64,000 nt of DNA from Mesostigma viride (GCA_009746045.1 RPFO01000127.1:126001-190000), one strand, 5' to 3'. Shown: positions 29,956-40,377, numbered from the stretch's first letter. Notes: generated by a model from the letters alone, not told the origin. Numbers and translations: made by a program.

Positions 29956-31514
29956 TCAAACACTGACACGGATACCATATGGATTCATATTCTCAAAGAG
30001 TAGCTGGTATTGTGGGCCAGCTGCATCCCTCAGCTTGGTTAAGGCATCTGCTGGGTTTTCTTCATCTTCCACATGATGCCAGCTGGAGAAGTAGGTTGCC
30101 TCCTGTTTGAGGATCACCCAATCCAGGTCAGTGTGGACAGCAGTAGAAACAGATTTCTTGGTTAGAAAACTGATCACAGAGTAGCTGTCAGTATAGAGAT
30201 GTGAGATGACATTGCATGTGCTGCCTGCCTGGTTTTGTAGCCAGGTGAGCATGTGCTGCAGGGAACGAGCATGCAATGCAGCAGACACCACAGCACGACA
30301 TTCAGCTGAGTTGCTGCTGCCAGGTTTTCTGCGGTGTAGCCTGCTGTACCAGGAAGTGAGGGACATGTAATCTGACCTGTTGGTGAGAAAAAACAGCCCT
30401 GATTCCCGTGCCCCCATCTGATTGATTGTTCTGCTCTCCATGGAGCTGTCCATGACACTGTGTATGTGGATGTCTTCCATCAGATTCAGGCCATGGAGGA
30501 TGAGGGGGGGGCAGTCATGGATCAACTTCCTGATGTGACTGCATTTGATTTTGACTAGAACATCATGGGTGACCCTGCTGATGACAGCTAAGGGAGCCCC
30601 ACAGATGGCTGACCACCACCCCAGTTTGCCCTGAACAGTGGCACACATATGTAAGGGGAGGTAGTTGTCCTGCAGCAGATCTAGACAATCTTGGATATAT
30701 TCTGCAGGAGGGGAGAGAGAGCAGACCCACTGATCTGGCTGCCTATGCAGCTGCAACATGATGCCACAGAACTGGATGGGGGTTGTGCTCAATTCCACCT
30801 GTTTGCCAATCTCATATGATTCCTGGACCTGCTGAATAAAGGTTTCCACCTCAGCTCTAGGCCCACAAATGAGTTGGTCATCTCCATGCCACACAAAGAA
30901 CAGCAGTCCAGAGGGTTATCGCCGGTAATATTGTGCGGAACCTGAGAAGCCCAAGTGGCAAAAAGGTTTCCGCACAATATTAACCTAACTGGGGTGGGTA
31001 CAACAAAAAAGCATGGGTCCAGGTCATCATACGTGGCCTTGAGCTTTTTGAATACTTCCTCTGCTGAGTCTCTGAAAATTTTGGGGGCACTGACAAGCCC
31101 TTCCACCCCAATGTTGATGATAAGGTGGGGCTCATCAATGTAAGGTTTCCACACAGCTGGGGTGTCTACCACGTACACCTTCCCTTTCCACACAGATTCA
31201 GCCTTTTCTGGGTCCCCCCTGAGGAAGGCCCTTTTAATATCAGTGGCTTTGCAGACATAGTCTTGGCCTGCATTGAGGTTGTGGAGGAATAGGGAGAGCA
31301 TGATCCTGAGTGAGGTTTGTTGCAACCCAGGTGTGTAGGTTTCCCCTTTTGGTAGTGTGGATGTCCCCTTTAATTCTGTGACACATGGTCTGGCATGGAA
31401 GATGGGGGAGCCCACTTTTTGTGGTTTTTGTTTGAGAACAAATTTTAATCTGAGCTTTTTGGCTCCCTCTGGCACGTCCCATGAAGGGGTGACAGGAGGT
31501 TTGTATTGAGGGTT
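29956..31514 (-). pseudogene. pol: Reverse transcriptase and RNase H of the copia-related element
   Basis: The upstream piece (31475-30789) has PKGETYTPGLQQTSLRIMLS and CKATDIKRAFLRGDPEKAES, which match the copia (E)T(Y)(A/T)P...SIR and (D)(V/I)K.AFL.G blocks, then LVSAPKIFRDSAEEVFKKLK and DDLDPCFFVV (the GL..AP..W and D(P)C(L/F)(F) blocks). After a one-base shift near 30900 comes FFVWHGDDQLICGP, the catalytic motif, where copia elements normally have YVDD; here it is HGDD. RNase H follows with SGLFFLTNRSDY, SSNSAECRAVVSAALHARSL, LYTDSYSVISFL and ENPADALTKLRD, ending at a stop at 29956. The order and motifs are clear. The N-terminal edge is at the TTAA-flanked insertion (31519-33236). Confidence 0.85.
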
Positions 31515-31518
31515 TTAA

Positions 31519-33236
31519 CTCGTCGTCTGTCCCTGGTCCTCTACGGAGGACTGAGTTGAACTCAGTCCTCTCTAGAGGACCGAGTTTTTGGGTTTCGTAG
31601 AAAATTCGCCCCGGTCAGAATGTTTGACAAAAAAATTCTCTCAAAATTTATTCAAATACTACGTGAAAAGATCTTTCTTGGACATATTTTTGGGATTTTT
31701 TTGGATTTGGTATGCGCGGCTAACTGTACGGTCAAAGTACAGGTGGTAAGGGTACTTTTCCACGTGAAACGCGAGTTCCGGAAATGCACGACCTAGCCAT
31801 GGCGGCTCGCGCCCATGCATGCAGTTTACGTTTGCGGACGAGTTAGCCGTCCAAACTCAGTAAATAGATTTAACATGCCCTAAAGATGATATAAATCAAT
31901 TTTTAGCTCGCGGGGATGCGATTTACCCGGTGTCGGCACTGTTCTTGCTGGAAAAAACTGCGATAAGGCAGGTCGACGGAATTGATTACTGCGCTTGCTT
32001 TCCGGCGCAATTTCAATGGCTGATAGGTTTCTTTCTACATTTTAACATGAATTGTATTAGAATATATTGAGTGACAGTATAGATTTGATGATCTCGACCA
32101 TTCTGTCACGTCATGGTCTATGTGCCGCAAAGTGCCACTTTTGCGGGCACCGCCTGGGCCAAGGTAACGCCAGCCGTGCCAGGTAAAGCCGGATAATCGT
32201 TGCCTCTTCGTTCCTTGATGTTCGTACATGAGTTTAAGCTTGCGAGGCGTTGTCAGGTTCAAGTCTTGATGCTCTTTCTTGACCGTTGCCTGCCCCTCTC
32301 TAAAACCCCCTTTTCAGATGATGTTAGCAGGCATTTGCCTTAACCCAGTGTAGTTGTGCAGGGTTTTAGGAGCTGTGCAGGTTTAAACACCTTCATAGAT
32401 GTTAGTTATTCTTTTGCTACGTTCATACTGCATGATTGTGTGGCCACGGGCTGCGTCAAGGGTGCATTCAAGCTTTTACGTGTGAGTGAAAAGTCTTGGT
32501 GACAAACCACTGCCATCATGTGCCAGCAACTATGTTGGCCACATCATGGCAAGGCAAAACAGTTATAGCCATATCTATTGTTGTTTGAAACAATGGAAAT
32601 ATGCTTAACCTACCCATTATATTGGTGGTTGACACTTATAACATAACCCTTTGTTGGTAGGTATCCAAGCCCATTCCCTACATGCATGCATAGGCTCTCA
32701 CTACATGATAAGGTATGATATACCTGAAGTATGATGATGCAAGTGTGTTGTCCTGTAATGCTTGAAGGGAAATGAGTTGATTGGGATGGTTGGTGGCCAC
32801 GGTGATGTAGTATGACCGCACTTACATGCTAGCAAAGTTAGCAAAAGCCCCATTCCTCTCCTGAGGACTGAGAGTTTTTTAATTGTTTCAGGCAGTTGCA
32901 GTGGCCAAATGGAGCCCAGTTTTTTGCCACGCTTCAAGAACTATGTTGTTTACATGCCTATATTTTTTCTTCATGCACCAGGATTTGATTGAATTTTTCC
33001 CACTCGTTCTTATCCCGAAAAATGCAAATTCGCGAGGGGCGCCCAACGTCCGTGTAATTTTCAGGTGTTCGGGTCAAGTTTTCACATATGCAGTATTTTT
33101 GCCAACAAAATGATATCTAGTACACCCCAGATCCACATCAAAACATTTGGGATGGACCCCCCACCTAGTCGCTACACGCGGTTGAAAATTGTCAACTCAG
33201 TCCTCCTGTGAGGACTGAGTTGGGACAGACGACGAG
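31519..33236. mobile_element. 1.7-kb TIR DNA transposon, non-autonomous
   Basis: Ends are CTCGTCGTCTGTCCC and its exact inverse GGGACAGACGACGAG, each next to TTAA (31515-31518; 33237-33240). The target duplication is therefore either TTAA (piggyBac-like) or TA (Tc1/mariner-like, with TIR ACTCGTCGTC...); the sequence cannot distinguish. Inside each end is a second inverted repeat around GAGGACTGAGTT. No transposase is recognisable in about 1.6 kb. It separates protease from RT of the host element, and coding similarity resumes on both sides. Confidence 0.8.
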
Positions 33237-33365
33237 TTAATTTGGGGTTGGGCAGGACCCATTCCTGCCTGGCCTGGTGGACAATGGCCATCAGCCACTT
33301 GGTAAACCCTTTTTGTGTTTTGCATTCTTGTATGACGTGGGAGATTTGGTGGGGTGAGTGCATGG

Positions 33366-34067
33366 CTATGTCCCACTTATACCCAGCCCAAAGGCTGAGG
33401 GATGGAGGAACTGGCTGTGCACTAACTTGTCCAGATCAGGGATCTCCCCTGGTGCATACTGAGTGTTGACTGCCTTGATGACAGCATCCATACCAGGGAC
33501 AATACTGGAGAGAGGGATTTTAAAGTGGTCCAGAGGAACTGCACCCACCCCTGTGACACTGAGCTCATTAGCTGAGATAAGCACCCCAGGATAGGATACA
33601 AAAGGTTCCCCCAACAAGGTGTTACCAGAGTACCCCTCCACCACCTGGAAGGGTGTCTGAATACCAAGTATAGGGAGCATCACTTGTCCCACTACATCCA
33701 GTGAGCTTTGGCCTGAGAAATCCTGCACCCGTGCCCAAAATGAAGGTGCAATCTCAAGACCAGGGATGGCTTGTGCACTGATCACACTGACCTGTGCCTG
33801 AGTGTCTATTGCCAGGGTCCAGGGGTCCTGACTAGTGCACACAGCTGAGACTTTTGCCAACCCTGCGGCCACAGCAGCTTGTTGCTTATGTGACCTGTGT
33901 AGTGCTTGCAAGGCGACTGCCAATCTTGACCTCAGAGCGGGAGGGTTGGCAGACAATTTGGTGCCTTGGGGCTGAGCTAATGCTTCCAACCCAGCTACCT
34001 CGTGCCTGGTTAAGCAATCCCCAGGTTGTGAAGTGGGCCTGGCTTCACTGAGGGTGGAAGGGTTCAC
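33366..34067 (-). CDS. Retropepsin-like domain of the copia-related element
   Basis: A 233-residue frame. After a 100-residue Ala-rich start, WTLAIDTQAQVSVISAQAIP gives the aspartic protease signature, but Gly of D-T-G is Gln. VQDFSGQSSLDVVGQVMLPI with TPFQVV gives the flap strands and NTLLGEPFVSYPGVLI the second psi-loop (LLG). This is the retropepsin fold in order. It lies downstream of the integrase and upstream of RT, whereas copia elements place it between Gag and integrase. The DTQ change may inactivate it or be a mutation of this copy. The sequence continues through HQISHVIQECKTQKGFTKWL up to 33241, where the TIR element interrupts. Confidence 0.75.
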   Translation of the reverse strand: MNPSTLSEARPTSQPGDCLTRHEVAGLEALAQPQGTKLSANPPALRSRLAVALQALHRSHKQQAAVAAGLAKVSAVCTSQDPWTLAIDTQAQVSVISAQAIPGLEIAPSFWARVQDFSGQSSLDVVGQVMLPILGIQTPFQVVEGYSGNTLLGEPFVSYPGVLISANELSVTGVGAVPLDHFKIPLSSIVPGMDAVIKAVNTQYAPGEIPDLDKLVHSQFLHPSAFGLGISGT

Positions 34068-35373
34068 AGAGGGTGCTGTGGTGCTGTCAACAGCAGTAAT
34101 TGGTGGCTCAGGCTACTGCTGGGCATGCTGGAGTTGCCAGATAGAAGTAGTGAGTCCATGCTTAAAGACTCTTCCCCAGGCACGTCTGCCATGGGAGAAT
34201 AATACTTCTTAATTCTATGACAGCTCACCCTGTGACGCTTCCCATTGATATTGTGCTTGACCTCCACGGTCTTGCTGTTTTTGGTAAATCCACGGATGGT
34301 AACTGGACCTAGCCAAGTTCCAACCTTACCAAAGCTGTTTTCCTTGTAATAGAGAACTTGATCACCTTTTTGGAATACTGGCCTGGAATGGGTTTTATCT
34401 TTTTCTGCCAGTTTTGCTGAGGTTTGTGCACGTGCAGTGTTGTACAGTGCTATCACCTCTGGGGGATATACACCTGCCTGCAGGCCTGCTGGGATTACTT
34501 CACCCCACGTGGCATGCAAGACAGGTCTCATGTTTAGGGTTGTGCACATTTCATGACACCAGAGTGCCCTGTCACAATAGACCCCTGAAGTAGCATCCTT
34601 GGAAGGATTTTTGGCTAGTAGGGTTTTGACAGATCTGATGGTTCTTTCAATGACCCCCTGACCCTCATGATCTTCCAGCCCAGCAATCTCTATTGCTTCA
34701 CACCCTTCCAGGTCAGTCAGACAAGAAAATTGTTGATCAAGCAAAATTCTGTCAACTGGGTAGAATCTGGGTAAAGCAATCATGAGTGCAACACGTAGCT
34801 GCCCTGCAGACATGCCAGGTAGGGTTCCATTACTGTGAACCTGGACCATGAGTCTTTTAGGATCAGGTAGGGTTGGACATCTTTGTTGATGTGCATCACA
34901 TCCCCCACTATCATGCCCCTATTGGTGGAAGGAGTTGCAGTATGCCATTTTTGAGGTTTGGGGCTATTGAACTGACATTCTTGACAGTGTTGTCTAGCCA
35001 GTTTTACTGCATTCCTGAGTTGTTTTCCCATGCTACTACCCCCCAGCCGTCTGGCCAGTTCCTCAGCCACTGTTTCATGACCCATGGCTAGGTGCAGCTG
35101 ATGAGCAAGCTCCTTGATATCTATGGAGTTGTCAACAGTAGGGGTTAGTGCTTTTATGTAAGGTTCCAGAACAGGGTGTTGGGAGGACAGTAAGGTTGCT
35201 GCCTCAAAATCAATTATGCCCTGGTTGCCATCCCCAATGGTAATGAGATCATCATCCTCAGAGTACATAAGGTGAGTGAACTCACATTGATTTGGGTAGC
35301 GAGGCCTGTTGCAACGGCTGCCTGGAGGCCCCAGGGGATGACGTGCGTGCCAGCAGCCCGGGCAGAGATCCAC
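34064..35373 (-). pseudogene. Integrase of the copia-related element
   Basis: Two overlapping frames. The first (35373-34780) has the N-terminal zinc region HQLHLAMGHETVAEELARRL with CQEC near 34985, then GMIVGDVMHINKDVQPYLIL and KDSWSRFTVMEPYLA, the first catalytic Asp region of an rve integrase core. The second (34849-34064) has LLDQQFSCLTDLEG, then GLEDHEGQGVIERTIRSVKT where the E of VIER is the third acidic position, followed by PEVIALYNTARAQTSAKLAE and KGDQVLYYKENSFGKVGTWL, a C-terminal DNA-binding module. A frameshift lies near 34800. The zinc region follows the Gag knuckles directly, without an intervening protease. Confidence 0.8.
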
Positions 35374-35378
35374 CCCGT

Positions 35379-36848
35379 TGGCCAGGGAGTCGTTGTTGGG
35401 GCAGTTGTGCCGTGCGTGCCCTCGTTGGAAGCACCTCAGGCACCTTATGGACCCCCCAGGGTTGCCAGGCTGGTTGTTGTTGTTGTTGTTGTTGTTGTTT
35501 TTCCCTGCTGGGACCGGTTCTGGCCCTGCTGGGACCTGTTGTTGTTGTTGTTTTGGCCCTGTTGGGACCTGTTGTTATTGTTGCCCTGCTGGGACCTGTT
35601 GTTGTTATTGTTGTTGTTGTTGTTGTTGGGGTTGCCATGCAGGGGCACACGGTGCCACGTGTTGCCACGCCCCTGAGAGCCACTGCCCCCTTGGTGGGAG
35701 GACTTGTGGGTCTTGGGTGCCCCCCCTGGCTGGCCTGCCCCTTGCGTTTGTGGCCTTGGACACCCTGGACCTTGGGGTCCTGGGCCTGGGTTGCCAGTAC
35801 CCAGGGGGTCCACTGCCTCCTCGATATAGAGCATGGCAGCTCTGAAGTTGTCCCAGAGGGACTTGAGGCCTGTAAGCAGGGTAGCCAGGACAGAAGGTTG
35901 CAAATTAGCTTTTGTTAGCCAGGTGTGGATGAGATACCTTGGTTGGAGCTTGAGAAGCTCAAGGTCTTTCTCAATCATTACCCTGTATGTTTTTGCATCC
36001 CCAGAGAGGTTATTCTTGTTCACCTTATATGCAGCAAGCCAGTTGAAACGTTCTACTGCTTCCATGTGGTTATTGGTAAGCACTAGCTGTTTCAGATCAG
36101 TGATAAAGGTAGGCCACTGTTCAATGGCTGCTTCAGGTGTCAGGGTGCGTTCCTGATAGGTTTGAATCAATGCTCTGATTGCAGGAGATGATTGATGGAA
36201 TGTGGAGGAGGCCCTGAGAGCCTTAAACTGATGTCTAAGGTTAAGGCCTTCCATCCCATACTCCAGAGCAAAACAAATTGCTTAGCTTGTTCAACAGTGT
36301 GACCCTCAGGCAAGCCAGCAATATTGATTTTGGATTCCTTTTTATGAGGGTTAAACACACCTGTGAGAGGGGGGTTGGCCCTCAAGAAGCCGTCGGTTGC
36401 TTGTTGCAGGCGGGTGGGGTCCAGGTTGATGGTCCCCCGCTCATACCGCGACATCAGGGCGCGCAGGCCCTCGACAGTTTGCAGCTGGTTAGCTGTTAAC
36501 TGCTGGTCTTGCAACGAGGCCAGCTGGCCTGGAGAATGGCGAGCTGTTCCAGGACATCCCCGCTCCTTGGGGGGCCTCAGCAGGCCTGTTGGGTGCCTGG
36601 GCACCTCTGCACCTCCCCCCAGGGCCTCCTGGGGTCCTGGCCACCCCCCCTGGTTGGGAGGGGGCCCCAACCCACAGGGCGAACCTGGGGTGGTGGGGGA
36701 GGGGGAGGGGGGGTGGTGGCCCGGGGGAGCCGGGGGGTCCGGGGAACCCCACTGGGTCCAGCCCCAGCGGTGGAGGGGCGGGCAGGGGTGTCTGCCGCCT
36801 CTCTCCTCGCTGCCTCCTCCCGCATGAGACGCTTCATCTCCTTGCGTA
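35379..36848 (-). pseudogene. gag: Gag C-terminal part of the copia-related element
   Basis: Frames 36837-36577, 36670-36167 and 36254-35445 overlap and read as one product with frameshifts. They give a Pro/Gly-rich stretch, QLTANQLQTVEGLRALMSRY, then a helical Gag-like domain (AIRALIQTYQERTLTPEAAI, EAVERFNWLAAYKVNKNNLS, YLIHTWLTKANLQPSVLATL), and a low-complexity Asn/Gln/Gly/Arg tract with RSQQG repeated. A zinc knuckle CLRCFQRGHARHNC lies near 35430, followed by a second Cys group CPGCWHARH. The knuckles bind RNA in Gag proteins. The N-terminal side is joined to 38110-39324 across the foldback insertion. Confidence 0.7.
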
Positions 36849-36853
36849 CCTCA

Positions 36854-38109
36854 AGTTATATACATTGATTCCTGACGGAATCGATACTAAGCGCTTAGTA
36901 TCGATTCCGTAAGGAATCGTTGTATATAACTAAAACTTTTGCTTGCGCCGGCAAGGCTAAGGCCGATACTAGTCGGGTCATCGAATTGGCTATTCGATTA
37001 TCGAAGTTGCCTATTCGACCATCGAACTTTCCTATTCGATTATCGAATTTTCCTTATTCGATTGTCGAAATTTCCTATTCGACGGGGGGTCAGAGGCCAG
37101 CGGCCTATCATACTCGGTGCCCAGCGAGCCACCGAACTAGGCCTAGTCGATTATAGCGAGACATCGCGTGGAACTTAGCCGATTTCGGGGACTTAGCCGA
37201 TTTTCGGAGCGACGTCGAACAACACAGATGATTAGCCGGTTGAGCACATCATATCAGTCGAATAGCTAGCGCTAGTACTCCGCCTAGTAAGCGGAGAGCA
37301 CTTGCCTTTTTCGATTAACATAGCACATTAGGCCGAACGATTAGCGTCCGCAACGTTATTCGCATTACTAGGCGAAAAATCCACCCCCGGAACGATCCTA
37401 GCGGGATTCGAACCCGGGATGCCGGCGTGTCGCAACAGTCTTAGTTATGTACAACGGTTCCTGACGGAATCGATACTAAGCGCTTAGTATCGATTCCGTC
37501 AGGAATCAATGTATATAACTAAGACTGTTGCGACACGCCGGCATCCCGGGTTCGAATCCCGCTAGGTTCGTTCCGGGGGTGGATTTTTCGCCTAGTAATG
37601 CGAATAACGTTGCGGACGCTAATCGTTCGGCCTAATGTGCTATGTTAATCGAAAAAGGCAAGTGCTCTCCGCTTACTAGGCGGAGTACTAGCGCTAGCTA
37701 TTCGACTGATATGATGTGCTCAACCGGCTAATCATCTGTGTTGTTCGACGTCGCTCCGAAAATCGGCTAAGTCCCCGAAATCGGCTAAGTTCCACGCGAT
37801 GTCTCGCTATAATCGACTAGGCCTAGTTCGGTGGCTCGCTGGGCACCGAGTATGATAGGCCGCTGGCCTCTGACCCCCCGTCGAATAGGAAATTTCGACA
37901 ATCGAATAAGGAAAATTCGATAATCGAATAGGAAAGTTCGATGGTCGAATAGGCAACTTCGATAATCGAATAGCCAATTCGATGACCCGACTAGTATCGG
38001 CCTTAGCCTTGCCGGCGCAAGCAAAAGTTTTAGTTATATACATTGATTCCTGACGGAATCGATACTAAGCGCTTAGTATCGATTCCGTAAGGAATCGTTG
38101 TATATAACT
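36854..38109. mobile_element. 1,256-bp palindromic foldback element in gag
   Basis: Flanked by the 5-bp duplication CCTCA (36849-36853; 38110-38114). The element is symmetric about 37481.5. Three copies of a 78-bp near-palindrome (starting AGTTATATACA at 36854, 37443 with slight changes, and 38032) are spaced exactly 589 bp apart. The two 511-bp arms between them are inverted copies with no length difference. So each half is a complete 667-bp palindrome-bounded unit. Both arms contain a perfect pol III B-box-like word GGTTCGAATCC in a tRNA T-arm-like context (37546 on plus; inverse near 37408). No transposase. Confidence 0.88.
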
Positions 38110-39324
38110 CCTCATGCTCCCGGAGGGCCGCCTGAAAGGCAGCCTCATCCTCGGGAATGTCAGGGAGTGGGTCTCCCATGATCATAGCAGGCCGGACAGG
38201 ACAGTCCGCCTCTTTGCCCTTCCTCGGGCCCAGGGCCAGCAGTCCCTCCTTGTACTGCAAGGGTTGGGGAGGAGAGGGTTTCTTGCTGGTGGTTTCCAGC
38301 GGGGGGGCTTCTTCAGCTACCACCCCATGTTTGGCCAAGATGGCCTCCGTGACCCTGGCTTGGGTTAGGGAGGACATGGCTTTAAAATGTGCTGACCGAG
38401 CAAGCTCGGCCAGGTCTTGACCATCCGAGTATTGCATCGGATAGTCAGCATTTTTGAGGAGGTCGCGTAGCCGCTGAGTGGCCTCGCGGTACGCCTCCGC
38501 CATCGCCTGGTGGGTGGCCAGGCGACGGGCGGCCTCCTCCTCATATTCAAGCCGCTTAGCGGCGAGCCGAAAAGCCGCCTCTCGACGGACCTCCCGGTCT
38601 CGCTGCCTCGCTCGGCGTTCTTCATTAGCCACCAGCGCGGCCTGCTCGACCGCCAGGAGCGCTGGGGTAAGAGTGATCTCAGTCTCCGCATCGGGGAGAC
38701 TGGCAGTGTCGGAGACCTCATCGTCGGACATTGGTTGTCCTCCGATGGGCTCCACGGGTCTACGCACCACCCGTGCGAGCTTAATGCTCTCCATGTCCTT
38801 CTTCTTGCGAAGAAGGGACGATGGTCGCCCAAGCTGAAGCTCAATGTGGTTGTGTCCCTGGGCGAAAGGGACATTGAGGTTTGATGTGGCGGGACGAAAG
38901 GTAATCGTCCCGTCCGGCGCCACCGAAGCCGTCTGTCGGGGCATAAGCTCCCGAATAGTTGGCAACGGGGGGCCGAACTGGGGAGCCTCAGTGGGGTTTA
39001 CCACCGAGGGCTCCGCAGCCATGGCCGCGCCAGCCGTGGTTGCGGCTGGGGCAGCCGCCGGAGTCGAGGGTAAGCCGGTCCCCCGGGGGGGAGCCGTCTC
39101 GGCCTCCGGCTTCTCAGGGGAGGGGGTAGGTCGGTCGGCTTTGCAGCCGCCGTCCCCTCGTCCTGGCAAACATTGTGAGTCTTTTTGTTCTTTTTCTTTT
39201 TCTTGGAAATGGCCGCATCGCCAGCCGGCTTCTGGTTGTTGTCTTTGGGCATCCGCCGATCCTGCCCATCATCATCCTCGTTGTAGGTAAGCTTCTTAGC
39301 GACATTCTTGTTCGTGATAGCCAT
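38110..39324 (-). pseudogene. gag: Gag N-terminal part of the copia-related element
   Basis: The product starts at the ATG at 39324, only 18 bases from the LTR edge, with MAITNKNVAKKLTYNEDDDG and a Lys-rich run. A frameshift near 39160 leads to a 350-residue frame: a Pro/Ala-rich part, then NLNVPFAQGHNHIELQLGRP, an acidic part, and a long charged helix (ERRARQRDREVRREAAFRLA, EYEEEAARRLATHQAMAEAY) likely to form a coiled coil. The frame ends artificially inside the foldback; after removal it continues with VRKEMKRLMREEAARREAAD in 36848-36785. The role is presumed structural, as part of Gag. Confidence 0.7.
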
Positions 39325-39342
39325 GGTAGCAAATAAAATTCA

Positions 39343-39815
39343 AGTTAGAATGCGGTGGGATATATTGCTTGAGAACACTGAAGGCTGTGAGCAATGAATT
39401 GCTTGGTTCATTAGAAAATAGGTTTACCCTTTATCAACGTTCCTCTCACCGGCTGCGCCGCCAGTGACCGTTGGGTGCAGACCGTTGGCCCGAGGCCACA
39501 CGATGACAGGTAGCCGTCTAGTCACTGCATCGTGCGATCACAGATCAATGCACGCTGCAGTACGGTCCCTATCTAGGATACTCTAGTACCGTCCAATGAC
39601 AGGACACTACGTATACTGGGTACTGACATCTGTCACGTACCTCAGTACCCAAAGTACCTATCTAGGGAAACGTATGCGACTCGACTAGCATTCCTATCTG
39701 CATAGCCCACGTGGTATTTATATTCACATACCAACGTAGGTTTACAAGGCTTATTCATACGTTGTATTCACAATGCCTTTGAGACTTAGTCTACAGCAAA
39801 GCATGGAGACTAACT
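39343..39815 (-). repeat. 5' LTR of the copia-related element
   Basis: 473 bp, ends AGTTAG...CTAACT. The 18 bases between it and the gag ATG read TGAATTTTATTTGCTACC on the minus strand; no TGG-type primer binding site is present. Confidence 0.92.
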
Positions 39816-39978
39816 GGTGGTGTCGTCTGCGTAAATGATGTCTGCTAGCCGAATCTCCGTGTCCGCACCGCCATGCCAGAATTTGTTAGCAACCTGCACT
39901 CCTGGTTCCCTGCCCACGATGCGGGCAAATCGCTTGCGCGCCTGAATCATTACGTATTCGACAACAATAATGAACAGG
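39816..39978 (-). pseudogene. LINE-A reverse transcriptase, palm segment with YADD
   Basis: Minus strand reads LFIIVVEYVMIQARKRFARI, then VQVANKFWHGGADTEIRLAD and IIYADDTT at the edge of the LTR insertion. It fits exactly between the RT N-terminal segment ending QGCVLSP at 42951 and the C-terminal segment at 29108. YADD is the catalytic pair. Confidence 0.85.
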
Positions 39979-40377
39979 TAAGGTAATCCACCCGGCTGAG
40001 GGCCACCTTAATTGCAAAACTCCTGGCATTCGCAGGACTGGGCAGATTGTCATTCTGAGCACGGATTTGGAATCAGCGACATCGACTTCGCATGGTAAAA
40101 TTCTTGTTGGGACCGTTTTGGCACGTTTTGGGGTGGGTGGGGTGGGGGGGGCGGGGAGGCAAAGTCGGGTTAAGGGCCACCCCTGTTTTTTAGCAGGAAA
40201 AAGCAGGGGAAAGCGGGGAAAGGCCTTGGTTACATGGCTAGCGGTTTATTAAATTATTCTGCTCAGCATGCAGCGCCTAACACATGGTGGGCTTCCAGTT
40301 TGCTAGCTGCTTCCATTGACGGCTGAGAACCCTGAACTGAAGACGCAGAATAGCTGAGTGACAGACTTCGCGAGGGG

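Larger units (their letters stand above)
29109..39815 (-). mobile_element. Copia-related LTR retrotransposon with unusual gene order
   Basis: Two 473-bp LTRs (29109-29581 and 39343-39815) that differ at one position I can see flank a 9.8-kb interior. A 5-bp duplication GGTGG flanks the whole (29104-29108; 39816-39820). LTR ends are AGTTAG...CTAACT, not TG...CA. On the minus strand the order is gag, zinc knuckles, integrase, protease-like domain, RT, RNase H. RT and RNase H are of Ty1/copia type. Two younger insertions lie inside (31519-33236 and 36854-38109). Near-identical LTRs argue for recent insertion, yet the coding region has frameshifts. Confidence 0.85.

Noticed and set aside
35272-35918. 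Plus-strand frames rich in Val, Cys and Leu
   Set aside because: They are antisense to the Asn/Gln/Gly tract of Gag and have no independent support.
37380-37600. Functional tRNA gene in the foldback arms
   Set aside because: Only a T-arm-like segment is present; no acceptor or D-arm partner was found.
36939-38024. Identical 79-residue frames on both strands
   Set aside because: They are produced by the two inverted arms of the foldback and have no domain.
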